A stretch of DNA of 64,000 bases from Streptomyces mirabilis (GCF_018310535.1 NZ_CP074102.1:3410001-3474000); one strand, 5' to 3'; positions 27,468-38,748 are shown, counted from the first letter of the stretch. Program-made: numbers and translations. The notes: generated by a model from the sequence alone, not told the origin.

Positions 27468-28433
27468 ATGAAACTCAAGGCATTCGCCGCTCTCGCCACG
27501 GCCGCCCTCGTCCTTCCTCTCACCGCCTGCGGCAGCGGCGCCACGAGCGGCGCCGGCTCCACGGTCACCATCACGGTCGGCTACCAGTCCAAGACCATCA
27601 ACACCGTCACGGCGGGAACCCTGCTTCGTTCCCTCGGCTACTTCGAGAAGGAGCTCAACGCCCTCGGGGACGGCACCACGTACAAGGTGAACTGGCAGGA
27701 CTACGCGACCGGCGCCCCGATCACCGCCCAGATGACCGCCGGTAAGATCGACATCGGTTCGATGGGCGACTTCCCGCTGCTGATCAACGCGGCCCGCGGC
27801 AAACAGCTCGGCCGCCCCACCCGCCTCGTCTCCGTCACCGGCTACAACCTCCGAGGCGGCCTCAACACCATCGTCACGGCGCCGGACTCGAAGCTCGCCA
27901 CCCTCGACGACCTGCGCGGCAAGAAGGTGTCGACCAGCATCGGTTCGGCGGCCGACGGCACCCTCGTACGAGCCCTGCAGCGCGCCGGAATCGACCCGGA
28001 CAAGGGCATCCAGAAGCTCAACCAGCAGCCGGCGGTGGGCGCTTCGGCCCTCGCCGCGGGCAGCACCGACGCGCTCTCGCAGTTCGTCGCCTGGCCCGGC
28101 CTGCTCGCCTTCCAGGGCAAGGCGAAGGCCCTGTACGACGGCGCCGCACTCGATCTGCCGACCTTCCACGGCGTCACCGCCCGCGAGGACTTCACGAAGA
28201 AGCACCCGGCCGCGCTGGAGGCCTACCTCAAGGCCCAGGCGGAGGCGACGACCTACCTGCACGACCACCCACTGGCCGCCGCCCGGAAAGTCGCGAAGGC
28301 GACCGATCTGCCCGCCGAGGTCGTCTACCTCTACAACGGCGCTCACGGCATCGCCACCTTCGACCCGGCCCTCAAACCCCAGCTGGCGCCTGGAGTCGTA
28401 CGGCGTGAAGTTCGAGAAGGACGAGCACGGTGA
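27468..28433 (+). pseudogene. ABC transporter substrate-binding lipoprotein, 3'-truncated by deletion
   Basis: Extracytoplasmic solute-binding protein of the NMT1/SsuA (nitrate/sulfonate/bicarbonate) type. It begins with a lipoprotein signal (LPLTACGSG, lipidated Cys about residue 19), then ITVGYQSKTINTVTAGTLL, ITAQMTAGKIDIGSMGDFPLLI and LDDLRGKKVSTSIGSAADGTLV. The family pattern runs through GIATFDPALKPQL (to 28385) and then changes to APGVVRREVREGRAR, which is the flavoprotein sequence read in another frame. The C-terminal lobe is therefore missing and the last 15 residues are non-native. The permease and ATPase genes normally expected next are absent. Likely non-functional. Confidence 0.82.
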
Positions 28434-30813
28434 GTACGCGGTCCGCCAGGTGCATCGCTCCGGCTCGTACGTGCTGCCGATGCCCGAGGGCAAGGACGTC
28501 AAGAAGGTCCTCTACCGGCAGTTGCGGCGCCGCGAGATGCGCGAGCGCATCCGGATCGAGAACCGGGTGATGCCGGTACGGGTCCTCACGGCGGAGGGGC
28601 GTGCGGTGGGTGCCGCGGGCTTCAACACCCGCACGGGGCGGTTCGTCTCCGTACGTGCCGGGGCGGTGATCCTCGCGACCGGCGCCTGCGGCCGCCTCGG
28701 TCTGCCCGCCTCCGGCTACCTCTACGGCACATACGAGAACCCCACCAACGCCGGTGACGGCTACGCCATGGCCTACCACGCCGGCGCCGAACTCACCGGC
28801 ATCGAGTGCTTCCAGATCAACCCGCTGATCAAGGACTACAACGGTCCCGCCTGCGCCTACGTCGCCAACCCCTTCGGCGGCTACCAGGTCAATCGGCACG
28901 GCGAACGCTTCGTCGACTCCGACTACTGGTCGGGCCAGATGATGGCCGAGTTCGCCGCCGAGATCGCCTCGGACCGGGGCCCGGTGTACCTCAAACTCAG
29001 CCACCTCCCCGAGGAGTCGATCAGCGCCCTCGAGTCCATTCTGCACACAACCGAACGCCCCACGCGCGGTACCTTCCACGCCGGTCGCGGCCACGACTAC
29101 CGCACCCATGACATCGAGATGCACATCTCCGAGATCGGCCTGTGCGGCGGCCACTCCGCTTCGGGCGTACGGGTCGACGACCACGCCCGTACGACCGTGC
29201 CCCGCCTGTACGCCGCCGGGGATCTGGCCTGTGTCCCCCACAACTACATGATCGGCGCGTTCGTCTTCGGCGACCTCGCGGGAGCGGACGCCGCCCAGTA
29301 CAAGCCCTACGAGGGCGAGTTGCCGCAGGACCAGCTGCGCGACGCGCACGAACTGGTCTACCACCCGTTGCACCACCCGGACGGGCCCCCGCAGGCCCAG
29401 GTCGAGTACAAACTCCGCCGCTTCGTGAACGACTACGTGGCACCGCCGAAGTCCGGCGCCCGGCTCTCCCTCGCCCTGGAGGCGTTCGAGCGGATGCGCA
29501 CGGACATCGCGGAGATGGGTGCCCGTACTCCGCACGAGCTGATGCGGTGTGCCGAGGTCACGTTCATCCGCGACTGCGCGGAGATGGCGGCCCGCGCCTC
29601 CCTGGCCCGCACGGAGTCCCGCTGGGGCCTGTACCACGACCGCACGGACCATCCCACGCGCGACGACGACTCCTGGTTCCACCACCTCGACCTGCACAAG
29701 TCCCCCTCCGGCTCCATGGAGTTCACGGCCCGTCCCGTGGCCCCCTATCTCGTCCCGGTTCTCGACTTCGCCCCGACGGGCGGCCCCTCCCGACACCTCG
29801 GCGAGGTCCAGCCGGAGGCGGTCGCCACGGCTGGGGCACGGGACGCCGCGCCGGTGGCCTCGGCGCCCCCTTCCGTCACGTTCCCCGTCACCGATCCCGA
29901 CGGCAGGGGACTCGACCACACCGGCGGCGGCACCTCGCCCCGCCTCCTCGCACTCCTCACCCTCACGGAACAGGAGCCCGAACTCAGCGCGCTGCTGCCC
30001 TATTTGGACGACCCGTCCCCCGCTGTCCGACGCTCGGCCGTCGGCGTCCTCACCGAGACCGTGCCGCCCGGCACCGGTCCCGCCCTCGCCGCCGCGCTCC
30101 GGGACCCGCACGGCGACGTCCGGGCCACCGCCGCGGCCTCGCTGCGCGAGCTGGTGGAGACCCTGCCGGCCGAGCCGGACCTGCGCGAGGGCCTCGCCGC
30201 CGCCCTGACCGAGGACGATCGCGTCGTACGCGCCGCCGCCCTGGACGTCCTGCGCGCGCTGCGCCTGGGCGACGCGCAACTGTTCGCGAACGCCCTCGCC
30301 GATCCCGAAACCGCCGTCCGCGTCGAGGCCGTGCGCGCCCTGGTCTCCGTCGACGCCACGGAGCCCCTGAGCCGGGCAGCGGCCGACCCCTCCCGCGAGG
30401 TCCGCGTCACGGTGGCCAAGGCCCTCGCCAACGTGACCCCGGGAAAGCTCGTCGAGGACACCCTCGACCGGCTCACTACCGACCCGGACGCCCTGGCCCG
30501 GGCAGCGGCCTTCGCGACGCTGGCCGTCACCGGCTGCCCTGCGTTCCTGGCCGCGCGTGCCGTCGCCGCTCAGGCCGACCCCGCCTGGCAGGTGCGCTCC
30601 GGCGCCGCGACCGCGCTGTCCGCCGCGGAGGCCGGGGTCGCCGTCCCGGCGCTCACCCGAGCTCTGGAAGACCCGAACGCCGACGTCCGCAAGGCGGCGG
30701 TCCTGGCCCTCGTACGGCACTCCGCGATCGACGAGGGCGCCCGCGTGGCCCTGGCCACGGCCACGGCAGACTCCGACGCGGACGTCAGGGCGTACGCGTC
30801 ACGGGCCCTTTGA
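28387..30813 (+). pseudogene. AprA/fumarate-reductase-like flavoprotein with HEAT repeats, N-terminally truncated
   Basis: The frame starts mid-protein at RLESYGVKFEKDEHGEYAV with no ribosome-binding site; the first in-frame GTG is 28405. What remains is a fumarate reductase/succinate dehydrogenase-type flavoprotein: ILATGACGRLGLPASG, GTYENPTNAGDGYAMAYHAG, HISEIGLCGGHSASGV, YAAGDLACVPHNYMIGAF and the helical C-terminal domain to about residue 470. About 280 residues of HEAT-like repeats follow (DPSPAVRRSAV, DPHGDVRATAA, DPETAVRVEAV, DPSREVRVTVA, DPNADVRKAAV). The N-terminal FAD-binding Rossmann segment (GxGxxG) is gone, so it cannot bind FAD normally. The join to the solute-binding protein lies at about 28383-28389. 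Confidence 0.85.
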
Positions 30814-30846
30814 CCACAGCGTCGGGCAGAGGGCCGGGGCGCCGCC

Positions 30847-32826
30847 CTATATCCAGTCCTCCGGCTCGGGTTCCGCGTCCATCTCGGGCCAGTCCGGGTC
30901 CGGTGCCTCGCCGGCCGCGGGAACCGGTGCTGCTCCGGGGGCGCCGCCGCCCAGGGAGACGAGCACTCCGACCACGCCCTCTCCGTACGTCGCGAGCTTC
31001 TTCTCGCCCACCCCGCTGATGCCGCCGAGGCCTTCGACCGAGGTGGGCCACACCGTGGCGATCTCCCGGAGCGTGGCGTCGTGGAAGATGACGTACGCCG
31101 GGACGCCCTGTTCCTTGGCCTGTTCGGCGCGCCAGGAGCGCAGGGCCTCGAAGGCGGGGACGAGCTCCTCGGGCAGGTCGGCCGCAGGGGCCTTGGCCTT
31201 GCGCTCGCCGCGCGAGGACGAGCGGGAGACGGTCGGCTTCGGCGGCTCCTTGCGGAGCGGCACCTCGCGCTCGCGCCGCAGCACCGTCCCGCTCTCCTCG
31301 GTCAGCACCAGCGTCCCGTACTCGCCCTCGACCGCGAGCAGGCCTTGCGCCAGCAACTGCCTCACCACGCCGCGCCATTCGGACTCGGCGAGGTCCTCAC
31401 CGATGCCGAACACGGACAGCTGGTCGTGATCGAACTGGATCACCTTGGCGGTGCGCCGCCCCAGCAGGATGTCGATGATCTGGCCGGCGCCGAACTTCTG
31501 TCCACGCTCGCGCTGCAGCCGTACCACCGTGGACAGCAGCTTCTGTGCCACGACCGTGCCGTCCGAGGTCTCGGGCGGTGCGAGGCACGTGTCGCAGTTG
31601 CCGCATGCCGGGGTGTGCGGGTCCTGGCCGAAGTAGGCGAGGAGCTGGGAGCGCCGGCACTGGACCGTCTCGCACAGGGCCAGCATCGAGTCCAGGTGGG
31701 CGGCGGCCCGGCGGCGAAACGCCTCGTCGCCCTCGGAGCCCTGGATCATTTTGCGCTGCTGGACGACGTCCTGAAGCCCGTACGCCATCCATGCGGTGGA
31801 CGGCAGTCCGTCACGGCCCGCGCGTCCCGTCTCCTGGTAGTAGCCCTCGACCGACTTGGGCAGGTCGAGGTGGGCGACGAACCGCACGTCCGGCTTGTCG
31901 ATACCCATGCCGAAGGCGATGGTGGCGACCACGACCAGGCCCTCTTCGCGCAGGAAGCGCGACTGGTGGGTGGCGCGGGTGCCCGCGTCCAGACCCGCGT
32001 GGTACGGCACCGCCTCGACGCCGTTGCGGGAGAGGAACTCGGCCGTCTTCTCGACCGAGTTGCGCGAGAGGCAGTACACGATGCCCGCGTCGCCCGCGTG
32101 CTCATCGCGCAAAAAGGACAGCAGCTGCTTCTTGGGGTCGGCCTTCGGGACGATCCGGTACTGGATGTTGGGACGGTCGAAGCTCGCCTCGAAGTGACGG
32201 GCGGTCGGCATGGCCAGGCGCTGGGTGATCTCCTTGTGCGTCGCGCGGGTGGCCGTGGCCGTCAGCGCGATACGCGGGACGTCCGGCCAGCGCTCGCCGA
32301 GCAGTGAGAGCGCCAGATAGTCGGGGCGGAAGTCGTGGCCCCACTGGGCCACGCAGTGCGCCTCGTCGATCGCGAAGACGGAGATCTTCCCGCGTGACAG
32401 CAGGTCCAGCGTGGTCTCCAGGCGCAGCCGCTCCGGGGCCAGGTAGAGCACGTCGAGCTCCCCTGACAGGAACTCGGCCTCCACCACGCGCCGCTCGTCG
32501 AAGTCCTGCGTGGAGTTCATGAACCCGGCGCGCACGCCCAGCGCGCGCAGCGCGTCCACCTGATCCTGCATCAGCGCGATGAGGGGCGAGACCACGACTC
32601 CCGTACCTGGTCTGACCAGGGCCGGAATCTGGTAGCAGAGCGACTTGCCGCCACCCGTCGGCATCAGGACGACAGCGTCACCGCCCGACACCACGTGCTC
32701 GATGATCGCTTCCTGCTCGCCGCGGAAGGCGTCGTACCCGAAGACCCGGTGGAGCGTGGCCAGTGCCTCGCTCTCTCCCAGCATCCCCGTCGCGTCCGCT
32801 TCGGTCATCACACCCGTCCCGCCCAT
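30847..32826 (-). CDS. recQ: RecQ-type ATP-dependent DNA helicase
   Basis: A 3'-5' superfamily-2 DNA helicase of about 659 residues acting in recombination and fork repair. Motif I is MPTGGGKS, motif [19 protein letters not shown], motif III ALTATA and motif [12 protein letters not shown]; the RecQ zinc site uses [11 protein letters not shown] with CGNCDTC. A winged-helix domain follows ([13 protein letters not shown]). The HRDC region ([30 protein letters not shown]) precedes an acidic, Pro-rich tail. ATG 32826 has AGGAC upstream; ATG 32808 is an alternative, and 32955 adds an unlikely leader. No LexA-type box is visible upstream. It is flanked on both sides by broken genes. Length matches full RecQ-HRDC proteins. 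Confidence 0.94.
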   Translation of the reverse strand: MGGTGVMTEADATGMLGESEALATLHRVFGYDAFRGEQEAIIEHVVSGGDAVVLMPTGGGKSLCYQIPALVRPGTGVVVSPLIALMQDQVDALRALGVRAGFMNSTQDFDERRVVEAEFLSGELDVLYLAPERLRLETTLDLLSRGKISVFAIDEAHCVAQWGHDFRPDYLALSLLGERWPDVPRIALTATATRATHKEITQRLAMPTARHFEASFDRPNIQYRIVPKADPKKQLLSFLRDEHAGDAGIVYCLSRNSVEKTAEFLSRNGVEAVPYHAGLDAGTRATHQSRFLREEGLVVVATIAFGMGIDKPDVRFVAHLDLPKSVEGYYQETGRAGRDGLPSTAWMAYGLQDVVQQRKMIQGSEGDEAFRRRAAAHLDSMLALCETVQCRRSQLLAYFGQDPHTPACGNCDTCLAPPETSDGTVVAQKLLSTVVRLQRERGQKFGAGQIIDILLGRRTAKVIQFDHDQLSVFGIGEDLAESEWRGVVRQLLAQGLLAVEGEYGTLVLTEESGTVLRREREVPLRKEPPKPTVSRSSSRGERKAKAPAADLPEELVPAFEALRSWRAEQAKEQGVPAYVIFHDATLREIATVWPTSVEGLGGISGVGEKKLATYGEGVVGVLVSLGGGAPGAAPVPAAGEAPDPDWPEMDAEPEPEDWI

Positions 32827-33115
32827 CGTCCTGTCCCCCGTACGTCGCGCCTCGACCACTGCGTCCACGATAGGGGTCCGCGCCGACAGCCCGAGAGTTA
32901 TCCACAGGCTGCGACCGATCGGCTTCCCTACGCACTCGCGTCCCCCCGGTCTCACTCCCTTTCACGGCGCGCCCTGCGCGCTTTCAATCCGGTGGCCCCA
33001 CTCGCATGGCGACGCCTCTCCAGCCGGGAACATGCTGCTCGGCCGGGAGGAGTAGGCCCGCGATCGACGGGCCGGCACCGCCACGTACGCCTCTCACGCC
33101 TCTAGGAGCCCCCGC

Positions 33116-33539
33116 ATGTCCCAGCGTCCCCTCAGGACCGCCCTCGCTCTCGCGACGGCGGCCGTCGCCTCCGTCTCGCTGGCCGCCGTCCCCGCTCACA
33201 CCGCGACCGCGAAGTACCTCGACGAGTCAGTGGCCATCGCCGACGGATACGTCACTACGGCTCGGTCGACCCGGCGAAACCCGCGTCTCTCCTCTGCGAA
33301 GACGGGAAGCACGGGAAGCGCAAGCTCGTCGGGGTGGAGTGGATCGTTCCGGACGCCGACCGGAAGCTGAAGACGAGCGACGACAGACCCTCGATGTTCG
33401 GAGGGCGGAAGTTCGACGGGCCGATGCCCGGCCACTACGCGACCATGCCGATCCACTACGACCTGCATGTCTGGCTCTGGAAGCACTACCGCAACGGCGT
33501 CCGGGCCAGGCGGCTCAGACAGGGCACGCGATGCGCTGA
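33116..33539 (+). pseudogene. Secreted small protein gene, frame-disrupted
   Basis: The frame opens well: ATG 33116, a clean signal peptide ending near AVPAHTATA, then KYLDESVAIADGYV. At about 33253 it loses sense, while another frame continues with YGSVDPAKPASLLCEDGKHG (33256 on), RKLVGVEWIVPDADRKLK and PGHYATMPIHYDLHVWLWKH to about 33503. A third frame then reads QAAQTGHAMR to TGA at 33537-33539. Segment order and coherence indicate one ancestral secreted protein of about 160 residues that has lost an out-of-frame internal piece and has a second frameshift near its end. The family resembles uncharacterised Streptomyces secreted proteins known to me only from memory. No function is assigned. 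Confidence 0.75.
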
Positions 33540-33597
33540 TCACAGCTCGGGCCCCGCTCCGTCACGAGGAGGGAGCGGGGCCCGGCCCATGCGTGGT

Positions 33598-35247
33598 TCA
33601 GCGGACGAAGACTCCCGCCTGGCTCGCCAGGTTCAGGAAGTACTGCGGCGCCACACCGAGCACAAGCGTGACCGCCACGCCGAACCCGATCGCCGTCATG
33701 GTCAGCGGCGAGGGCACGGCGACCGTCGGTCCCTCCGGCCGGGGCTCGCTGAAGAACATGAGCACGATCACGCGGATGTAGAAGAACGCCGCGATCGCCG
33801 ACGAGATCACACCGACCACGACCAGCGGGCCCGCGCCGCCCTCCGCCGCCGCCTTGAAGACGGCGAACTTCCCGGCGAAGCCGGAGGTCAGCGGGATGCC
33901 CGCGAACGCCAGCAGGAAGACCGCGAAGACTGCCGCCACCAGCGGGGAGCGGCGTCCGAGGCCCGCCCACTTGGACAGGTGCGTGGCCTCGCCGCCCGCG
34001 TCCCGGACCAGGGTCACGACCGCGAAGGCCCCGATCGTCACGAACGAGTACGCGCCCAGGTAGAAGAGGACCGACGAGACGCCGTCCGGCGAGGTCGCGA
34101 TGACGCCCGCGAGGATGAATCCGGCGTGCGCGATGGACGAGTACGCAAGGAGCCGCTTGATGTCGGTCTGGGTGATCGCGACGATCGCACCGCCCAGCAT
34201 GGTGACGATCGCGACGGCCCACATGACCGGCCGCCAGTCCCAGCGCAGGCCCGGCAGGACGACGTACAGCAGCCGCAGCAGCGCCCCGAAGGCGGCCACC
34301 TTCGTCGCCGCGGCCATGAAGCCGGTGACCGGTGTCGGCGCGCCCTGGTAGACGTCGGGCGTCCACATGTGGAACGGCACCGCGCCGACCTTGAAGAGCA
34401 GGCCCATGACGACCATCGCGGCGCCGATGAGCAGCAGCACGTCGTTGCCCATGGTGCCGGCGAGCGCCAGGTCGACGCTCGGGATCGTGCCGTCCACGAC
34501 CTGCGCGATCGTCGCGTACGACACGGAGCCCGCGTAGCCGTAGAGCAGGGCGATGCCAAAAAGGGTGAACGCGGAGGCGAAGGCGCCGAGCAGGAAGTAC
34601 TTGACCGCGGCCTCCTGCGACATGAGCCGCTTGCGGCGGGCCACGGCGCACAGCAGGTAGAGGGGCAGAGAGAAGACTTCCAACGCGATGAACAGCGTCA
34701 GCAGGTCGTTGGCCGACGGGAAGACCAACATGCCGCCGATCGCGAAGAGCAGCAGCGGGAACACCTCGGTGGTGGTGAACCCGGCCTTCACCGCGGCCTT
34801 CTCGCTGTCGCTGCCGGGCACAGAGGCGGCCTGCGCGGCGAACGAGTCGACGCGGTTGCCGTGCGCCTCCGGGTCGAGCCGTCGCTCGGCGAAGGTGAAG
34901 ACACCGAGGATGCCCGCCAGCAGGATCGTGCCCTGCAGGAACAGGGACGGTCCGTCGACGGCGATCGCGCCCATGGCCGCGATATGCGCCTTCGTGGTGC
35001 CGTATCCGCCCGCCGCCAGTGCGATCACCGCGGCGAAGGCGGCGGCGAGCGCGACGACGGACAGGAAGACCTGCGTGTAGTAACGGAACTTGCGCGGCAC
35101 GAAGGCCTCGACGAGCACTCCTACGAGCGCCGCCCCGATCACGATCAGGGTGGGCGACAATTGCCCGTATTCGATCTTCGGCGCGTTGATCTTGGAGATC
35201 GGTTCGGCCGCGGTTGTCCACAGGCTGTGGACGGCTGCTGCGCTCAC
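33598..35247 (-). CDS. nuoN: NADH-quinone oxidoreductase subunit N
   Basis: Antiporter-like proton-translocating membrane subunit of Complex I; 549 residues with about 14 helices. Diagnostic segments include LLTLFIALEVFSLPLYLLCAVAR (conserved Glu of TM5), KYFLLGAFASAFTLFGIALLYG, FKVGAVPFHMWTPDVYQGAPTPV (conserved Lys and the His-Met-Trp motif) and DIKRLLAYSSIAHAGFILAG. An N-terminal extension of about 20 residues and an inserted hydrophilic loop (RVDSFAAQAASVPGSDSEKAAVK) are actinobacterial features. GTG 35247 forms a GTGA overlap with the nuoM stop. Last gene of the nuoA-N operon. Confidence 0.97.
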   Translation of the reverse strand: MSAAAVHSLWTTAAEPISKINAPKIEYGQLSPTLIVIGAALVGVLVEAFVPRKFRYYTQVFLSVVALAAAFAAVIALAAGGYGTTKAHIAAMGAIAVDGPSLFLQGTILLAGILGVFTFAERRLDPEAHGNRVDSFAAQAASVPGSDSEKAAVKAGFTTTEVFPLLLFAIGGMLVFPSANDLLTLFIALEVFSLPLYLLCAVARRKRLMSQEAAVKYFLLGAFASAFTLFGIALLYGYAGSVSYATIAQVVDGTIPSVDLALAGTMGNDVLLLIGAAMVVMGLLFKVGAVPFHMWTPDVYQGAPTPVTGFMAAATKVAAFGALLRLLYVVLPGLRWDWRPVMWAVAIVTMLGGAIVAITQTDIKRLLAYSSIAHAGFILAGVIATSPDGVSSVLFYLGAYSFVTIGAFAVVTLVRDAGGEATHLSKWAGLGRRSPLVAAVFAVFLLAFAGIPLTSGFAGKFAVFKAAAEGGAGPLVVVGVISSAIAAFFYIRVIVLMFFSEPRPEGPTVAVPSPLTMTAIGFGVAVTLVLGVAPQYFLNLASQAGVFVR

Positions 35248-36815
35248 TTGGCCGCCTCCACCTCGGGCTTGGGGTCCGTCTTATGGACGTCGGACATGGT
35301 CTGCTGGACCGCCGGGTTGACGATGTCGGTGACCGGCTTCGGATAGACGCCCAGGAAGATCAGCAGGGCGATCAGCGGGGCGACCACCAGGAGCTCACGC
35401 ACCCTGAGGTCGGGCATCTCGGCGACCTCCGCCTTCACCGGGCCCGTCATCGTCCGCTGATAGAGGACGAGCGTGTAGAGCGCGGCGAGGACGATGCCGA
35501 AGGTGGCGACGATGCCGACGGCCGGGTAGCGCTCGAACGCGCCCACCAGGACCAGGAATTCACTCACGAAGGGCGCGAGCCCGGGGAGCGAGAGGGTCGC
35601 GAGGCCGCCGATCAGGAAGGTGCCCGCGAGCACCGGGGCGACTTTCTGCACCCCTCCGTAGTCGGCGATCAGACGCGAGCCGCGCCGCGAGATCAGGAAG
35701 CCCGCCACCAGCATCAGGGCGGCGGTCGAGATCCCGTGGTTGACCATGTAGAGCGTCGCGCCCGACTGGCCCTGGCTGGTCATCGCGAAGATGCCCAGGA
35801 TGATGAACCCGAAGTGCGAGATCGACGCGTACGCCACCAGCCGCTTGATGTCCCGCTGGCCGACCGCGAGCAGCGCCCCGTAGATGATGCTGATGAGGGC
35901 GAGGACGAGGATGACCGGCGTCGCCCACTTGCTCGCCTCCGGGAAGAGCTGGAGGCAGAAGCGGAGCATCGCGAAGGTGCCGACCTTGTCGACCACCGCC
36001 GTGATCAGTACCGCGACCGGGGCCGTGGCCTCTCCCATGGCGTTGGGCAGCCAGGTGTGCAGCGGCCACAGGGGCGCCTTCACCGCGAACGCGAAGAAGA
36101 AGCCGAGGAACAGCCACCGCTCCGTGCTGGTCGCCATGTGCAGCGAGCCGTTGGCGCGGGCCTGCACGATCTCCTGGAGCGAGAAGTTTCCGGCCACTAC
36201 GTAGAGGCCGATGACGGCGGCCAGCATGATCAGGCCGCCGACCAGGTTGTAGAGGAGGAACTTCACCGCGGCGTACGAGCGTTGGGTCGCCGCCGCGCCG
36301 TCCCCGTGCTCGTGGGCACGGTCCCCGAAGCCGCCGATGAGGAAGTACATCGGGATCAGCATGGCTTCGAAGAAGATGTAGAAGAGGAAGACGTCGGTGG
36401 CCTCGAAGGAGATGATCACCATCGCCTCGACGGCCAGGATCAGGGCGAAGAAGCCCTGGGTCGGCCGCCAGCGCCTGTTTCCTGTCTCCTGCGGGTCGGC
36501 GTCGTGCCAGCCCGCCAGGATCACGAACGGGATCAGCAGCGCGGTCAGCGCGACGAGCGCCACCCCGATGCCGTCCACGCCCAGCTCGTACCGCACTCCG
36601 AAGTCCTTGATCCAGGCATGGGATTCGGTGAGCTGGTAGCGGTCGCCGCCGGGGTCGAAGCGTACGAGCACGATCGCGGCCAGGACGAGCGTGGCGAGCG
36701 AGACGAGCAGCGCCAGCCACTTGGCGGCGACGCGTTGCGCGGCCGGCACGGCGGCCGTGGCGATCGCCCCGATCGCCGGGAGCGCCGCCGTCGCTGTCAG
36801 CAGAGGAAAGGACAT
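35244..36815 (-). CDS. nuoM: NADH-quinone oxidoreductase subunit M
   Basis: Second antiporter-like subunit, 523 residues, about 14 membrane helices. Typical elements are FFALILAVEAMVIISFEATDVFLFYIFFEAMLIPMYFLIG (TM5 Glu), KFLLYNLVGGLIMLAAVIGLY, VKAPLWPLHTWLPNAMGEATAPVAVLI (TM7-8 Lys and His), DIKRLVAYASISHFGFIILGI and the final YTLVLYQRTMTGP. It translocates protons in the distal arm together with NuoL and NuoN. The ATG start lies 5 bases after the nuoL stop, and its own stop overlaps nuoN. Length is normal. Confidence 0.97.
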   Translation of the reverse strand: MSFPLLTATAALPAIGAIATAAVPAAQRVAAKWLALLVSLATLVLAAIVLVRFDPGGDRYQLTESHAWIKDFGVRYELGVDGIGVALVALTALLIPFVILAGWHDADPQETGNRRWRPTQGFFALILAVEAMVIISFEATDVFLFYIFFEAMLIPMYFLIGGFGDRAHEHGDGAAATQRSYAAVKFLLYNLVGGLIMLAAVIGLYVVAGNFSLQEIVQARANGSLHMATSTERWLFLGFFFAFAVKAPLWPLHTWLPNAMGEATAPVAVLITAVVDKVGTFAMLRFCLQLFPEASKWATPVILVLALISIIYGALLAVGQRDIKRLVAYASISHFGFIILGIFAMTSQGQSGATLYMVNHGISTAALMLVAGFLISRRGSRLIADYGGVQKVAPVLAGTFLIGGLATLSLPGLAPFVSEFLVLVGAFERYPAVGIVATFGIVLAALYTLVLYQRTMTGPVKAEVAEMPDLRVRELLVVAPLIALLIFLGVYPKPVTDIVNPAVQQTMSDVHKTDPKPEVEAAK

Positions 36816-36820
36816 CGGTA

Positions 36821-38734
36821 TCAGACCGCCCTCATCAGCAGGGTCGCGGCGACGAGGATCGCCACACCGCCGAACATCGAGACCGCGTAACTGCGCGCAT
36901 AGCCGTTCTGCAACTTGCGCAGCCGCCCGGAGAGGCCACCCATGGAGGCCGCGGTGCCGTTGACAACCCCGTCGACCAGGGTGTGGTCGACGTACACCAG
37001 GGAGCGTGTGAGGTGCTCCCCGCCGCGTACCAGCACGACGTGGTTGAAGTCGTCCTGGAGCAGGTCGCGCCGGGCGGCCCGGGTGAGCAGGGAACCGCGC
37101 GGGGCGACGACCGGGACGGGGCTGCGCCCGTACTGGGCGTACGCAATTCCGGCGCCGACGACGAGCAGCACCATGGTGGCCAGCGTGACGGTGAGGGCGC
37201 TGACGGGCGAGTTGCCCTCCGAGTGCCCGGTGACCGGCTCAAGCCAGTTGAGGAAGCGGTCGCCGATGCTGAAGAAACCGCCCGCGAAGACCGATCCGAA
37301 GGCCAGCACGATCATGGGGATCGTCATGGACCGCGGGGACTCGTGCGGGTGCGGCTCATGGCCTTCGGCGTCCGGCTGCCAGCGCTTCTCCCCGAAGAAG
37401 GTCATGATCATCACGCGGGTCATGTAGTACGCCGTGATGGCCGCGCCCAGCAGGGCCGCGCCGCCGAGGATCCAGCCCTCGGTGCCGCCCTTCGCGAAGG
37501 CCGCCTCGATGATCTTGTCCTTGGAGAAGAAGCCGGACAGACCCGGGAAGCCGATGATGGCGAGATAGCCGAGGCCGAAGGTGACGAAGGTGATAGGCAT
37601 GTACGTGCGGAGGCCGCCGTACTTGCGCATGTCGACCTCGTCGTTCATGCCGTGCATGACCGAGCCGGCGCCGAGGAACAGTCCGGCCTTGAAGAAGCCG
37701 TGCGTCACCAGGTGCATGATCGCGAAGACGTAGCCGATGGGGCCGAGGCCCGCGGCCAGCACCATGTAGCCGATCTGCGACATCGTCGATCCGGCGAGCG
37801 CCTTCTTGATGTCGTCCTTCGCGCAACCGACGATCGCACCGAACAGGAGCGTGACGGCGCCGACCACGGTGACGACGAGCTGGGCGTCGGGCGCGGCGTT
37901 GAAGATCGCGGCGGAGCGGACGATCAGGTAGACACCCGCGGTCACCATGGTCGCGGCGTGGATGAGGGCCGAGACCGGGGTCGGGCCCTCCATCGCGTCT
38001 CCGAGCCAGGACTGCAGCGGCACCTGGGCGGACTTGCCGCAGGCGGCGAGCAGCAGCATCAGGGCGACGGCGGTGAGCTTGCCCTCGGTCGCGCCACCGA
38101 CGAGCCCCGGGTGCCCCTCGGTACCGAGCACCGGCCCGAAGGCGAAGGACCCGAAGGTGGTGAACATCAGCATGATGGCGATCGACAGGCCCATGTCGCC
38201 GACGCGGTTGACCAGGAAGGCCTTCTTCGCGGCGGTGGCGGCGCTGGGCTTGTGCTGCCAGAAGCCGATCAGCAGGTACGAGGCGAGGCCGACGCCCTCC
38301 CAGCCGACGTACAGCAGCAGGTAGTTGTCGGCGAGGACGAGCAGCAGCATCGCCGCGAGGAACAGGTTCAGGTAGCCGAAGAAGCGGCGGCGCCGCTCGT
38401 CGTGCTCCATGTACCCGATCGAGTACAGGTGGATCAGTGAGCCGACGCCGGTGATCAGCAGGACGAACGTCATCGACAGCTGGTCGAGCTGGAAGGAGAC
38501 GTCCGCCTGGAAGCCCTCGACGGGGACCCAGCTGAACAGGTACTGGCTCATGGCCCGGTGGTCCGCGCTCTTGCCCAGCATGTCGGCGAAAAGGACCGCG
38601 CCGATCACGAAGGACGCGGCCGCGAGCGCCGTGCCGATCCAGTGGCCGACGGCATCGAGCCGCCGGCCGCCGCACAGCAGTACGGCCGCTCCGAGCAGAG
38701 GCGCCGCTACCAGCAGCGCAATCAGGTTCTCCAC
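36821..38734 (-). CDS. nuoL: NADH-quinone oxidoreductase subunit L
   Basis: Largest antiporter-like subunit, 637 residues: about 16 membrane helices and the long lateral helix near the C-terminus. Key segments are [35 protein letters not shown] (TM5 Glu), [59 protein letters not shown] (Lys and His of the channel) and [26 protein letters not shown] 38734 follows AAGGGG. Fourteen bases separate it from nuoK. It drives proton pumping at the distal end of the membrane arm. Confidence 0.97.
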   Translation of the reverse strand: MENLIALLVAAPLLGAAVLLCGGRRLDAVGHWIGTALAAASFVIGAVLFADMLGKSADHRAMSQYLFSWVPVEGFQADVSFQLDQLSMTFVLLITGVGSLIHLYSIGYMEHDERRRRFFGYLNLFLAAMLLLVLADNYLLLYVGWEGVGLASYLLIGFWQHKPSAATAAKKAFLVNRVGDMGLSIAIMLMFTTFGSFAFGPVLGTEGHPGLVGGATEGKLTAVALMLLLAACGKSAQVPLQSWLGDAMEGPTPVSALIHAATMVTAGVYLIVRSAAIFNAAPDAQLVVTVVGAVTLLFGAIVGCAKDDIKKALAGSTMSQIGYMVLAAGLGPIGYVFAIMHLVTHGFFKAGLFLGAGSVMHGMNDEVDMRKYGGLRTYMPITFVTFGLGYLAIIGFPGLSGFFSKDKIIEAAFAKGGTEGWILGGAALLGAAITAYYMTRVMIMTFFGEKRWQPDAEGHEPHPHESPRSMTIPMIVLAFGSVFAGGFFSIGDRFLNWLEPVTGHSEGNSPVSALTVTLATMVLLVVGAGIAYAQYGRSPVPVVAPRGSLLTRAARRDLLQDDFNHVVLVRGGEHLTRSLVYVDHTLVDGVVNGTAASMGGLSGRLRKLQNGYARSYAVSMFGGVAILVAATLLMRAV

Positions 38735-38748
38735 GATTCAGCGACCCC

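Noticed and set aside
32827..33115. LexA/SOS box upstream of recQ
   Set aside because: A GAACATGCT sequence at 33029 has only one half of the GAAC-N4-GTTC pattern and is nearer the neighbouring pseudogene.
33334..38440. Several long plus-strand frames opposite nuoN, nuoM and nuoL
   Set aside because: They are rich in Arg, Asp, Glu and His with no domain pattern and no ribosome-binding sites. The minus strand encodes textbook Complex I subunits. Only 33334-33503 carries real protein sequence, belonging to the broken secreted protein.
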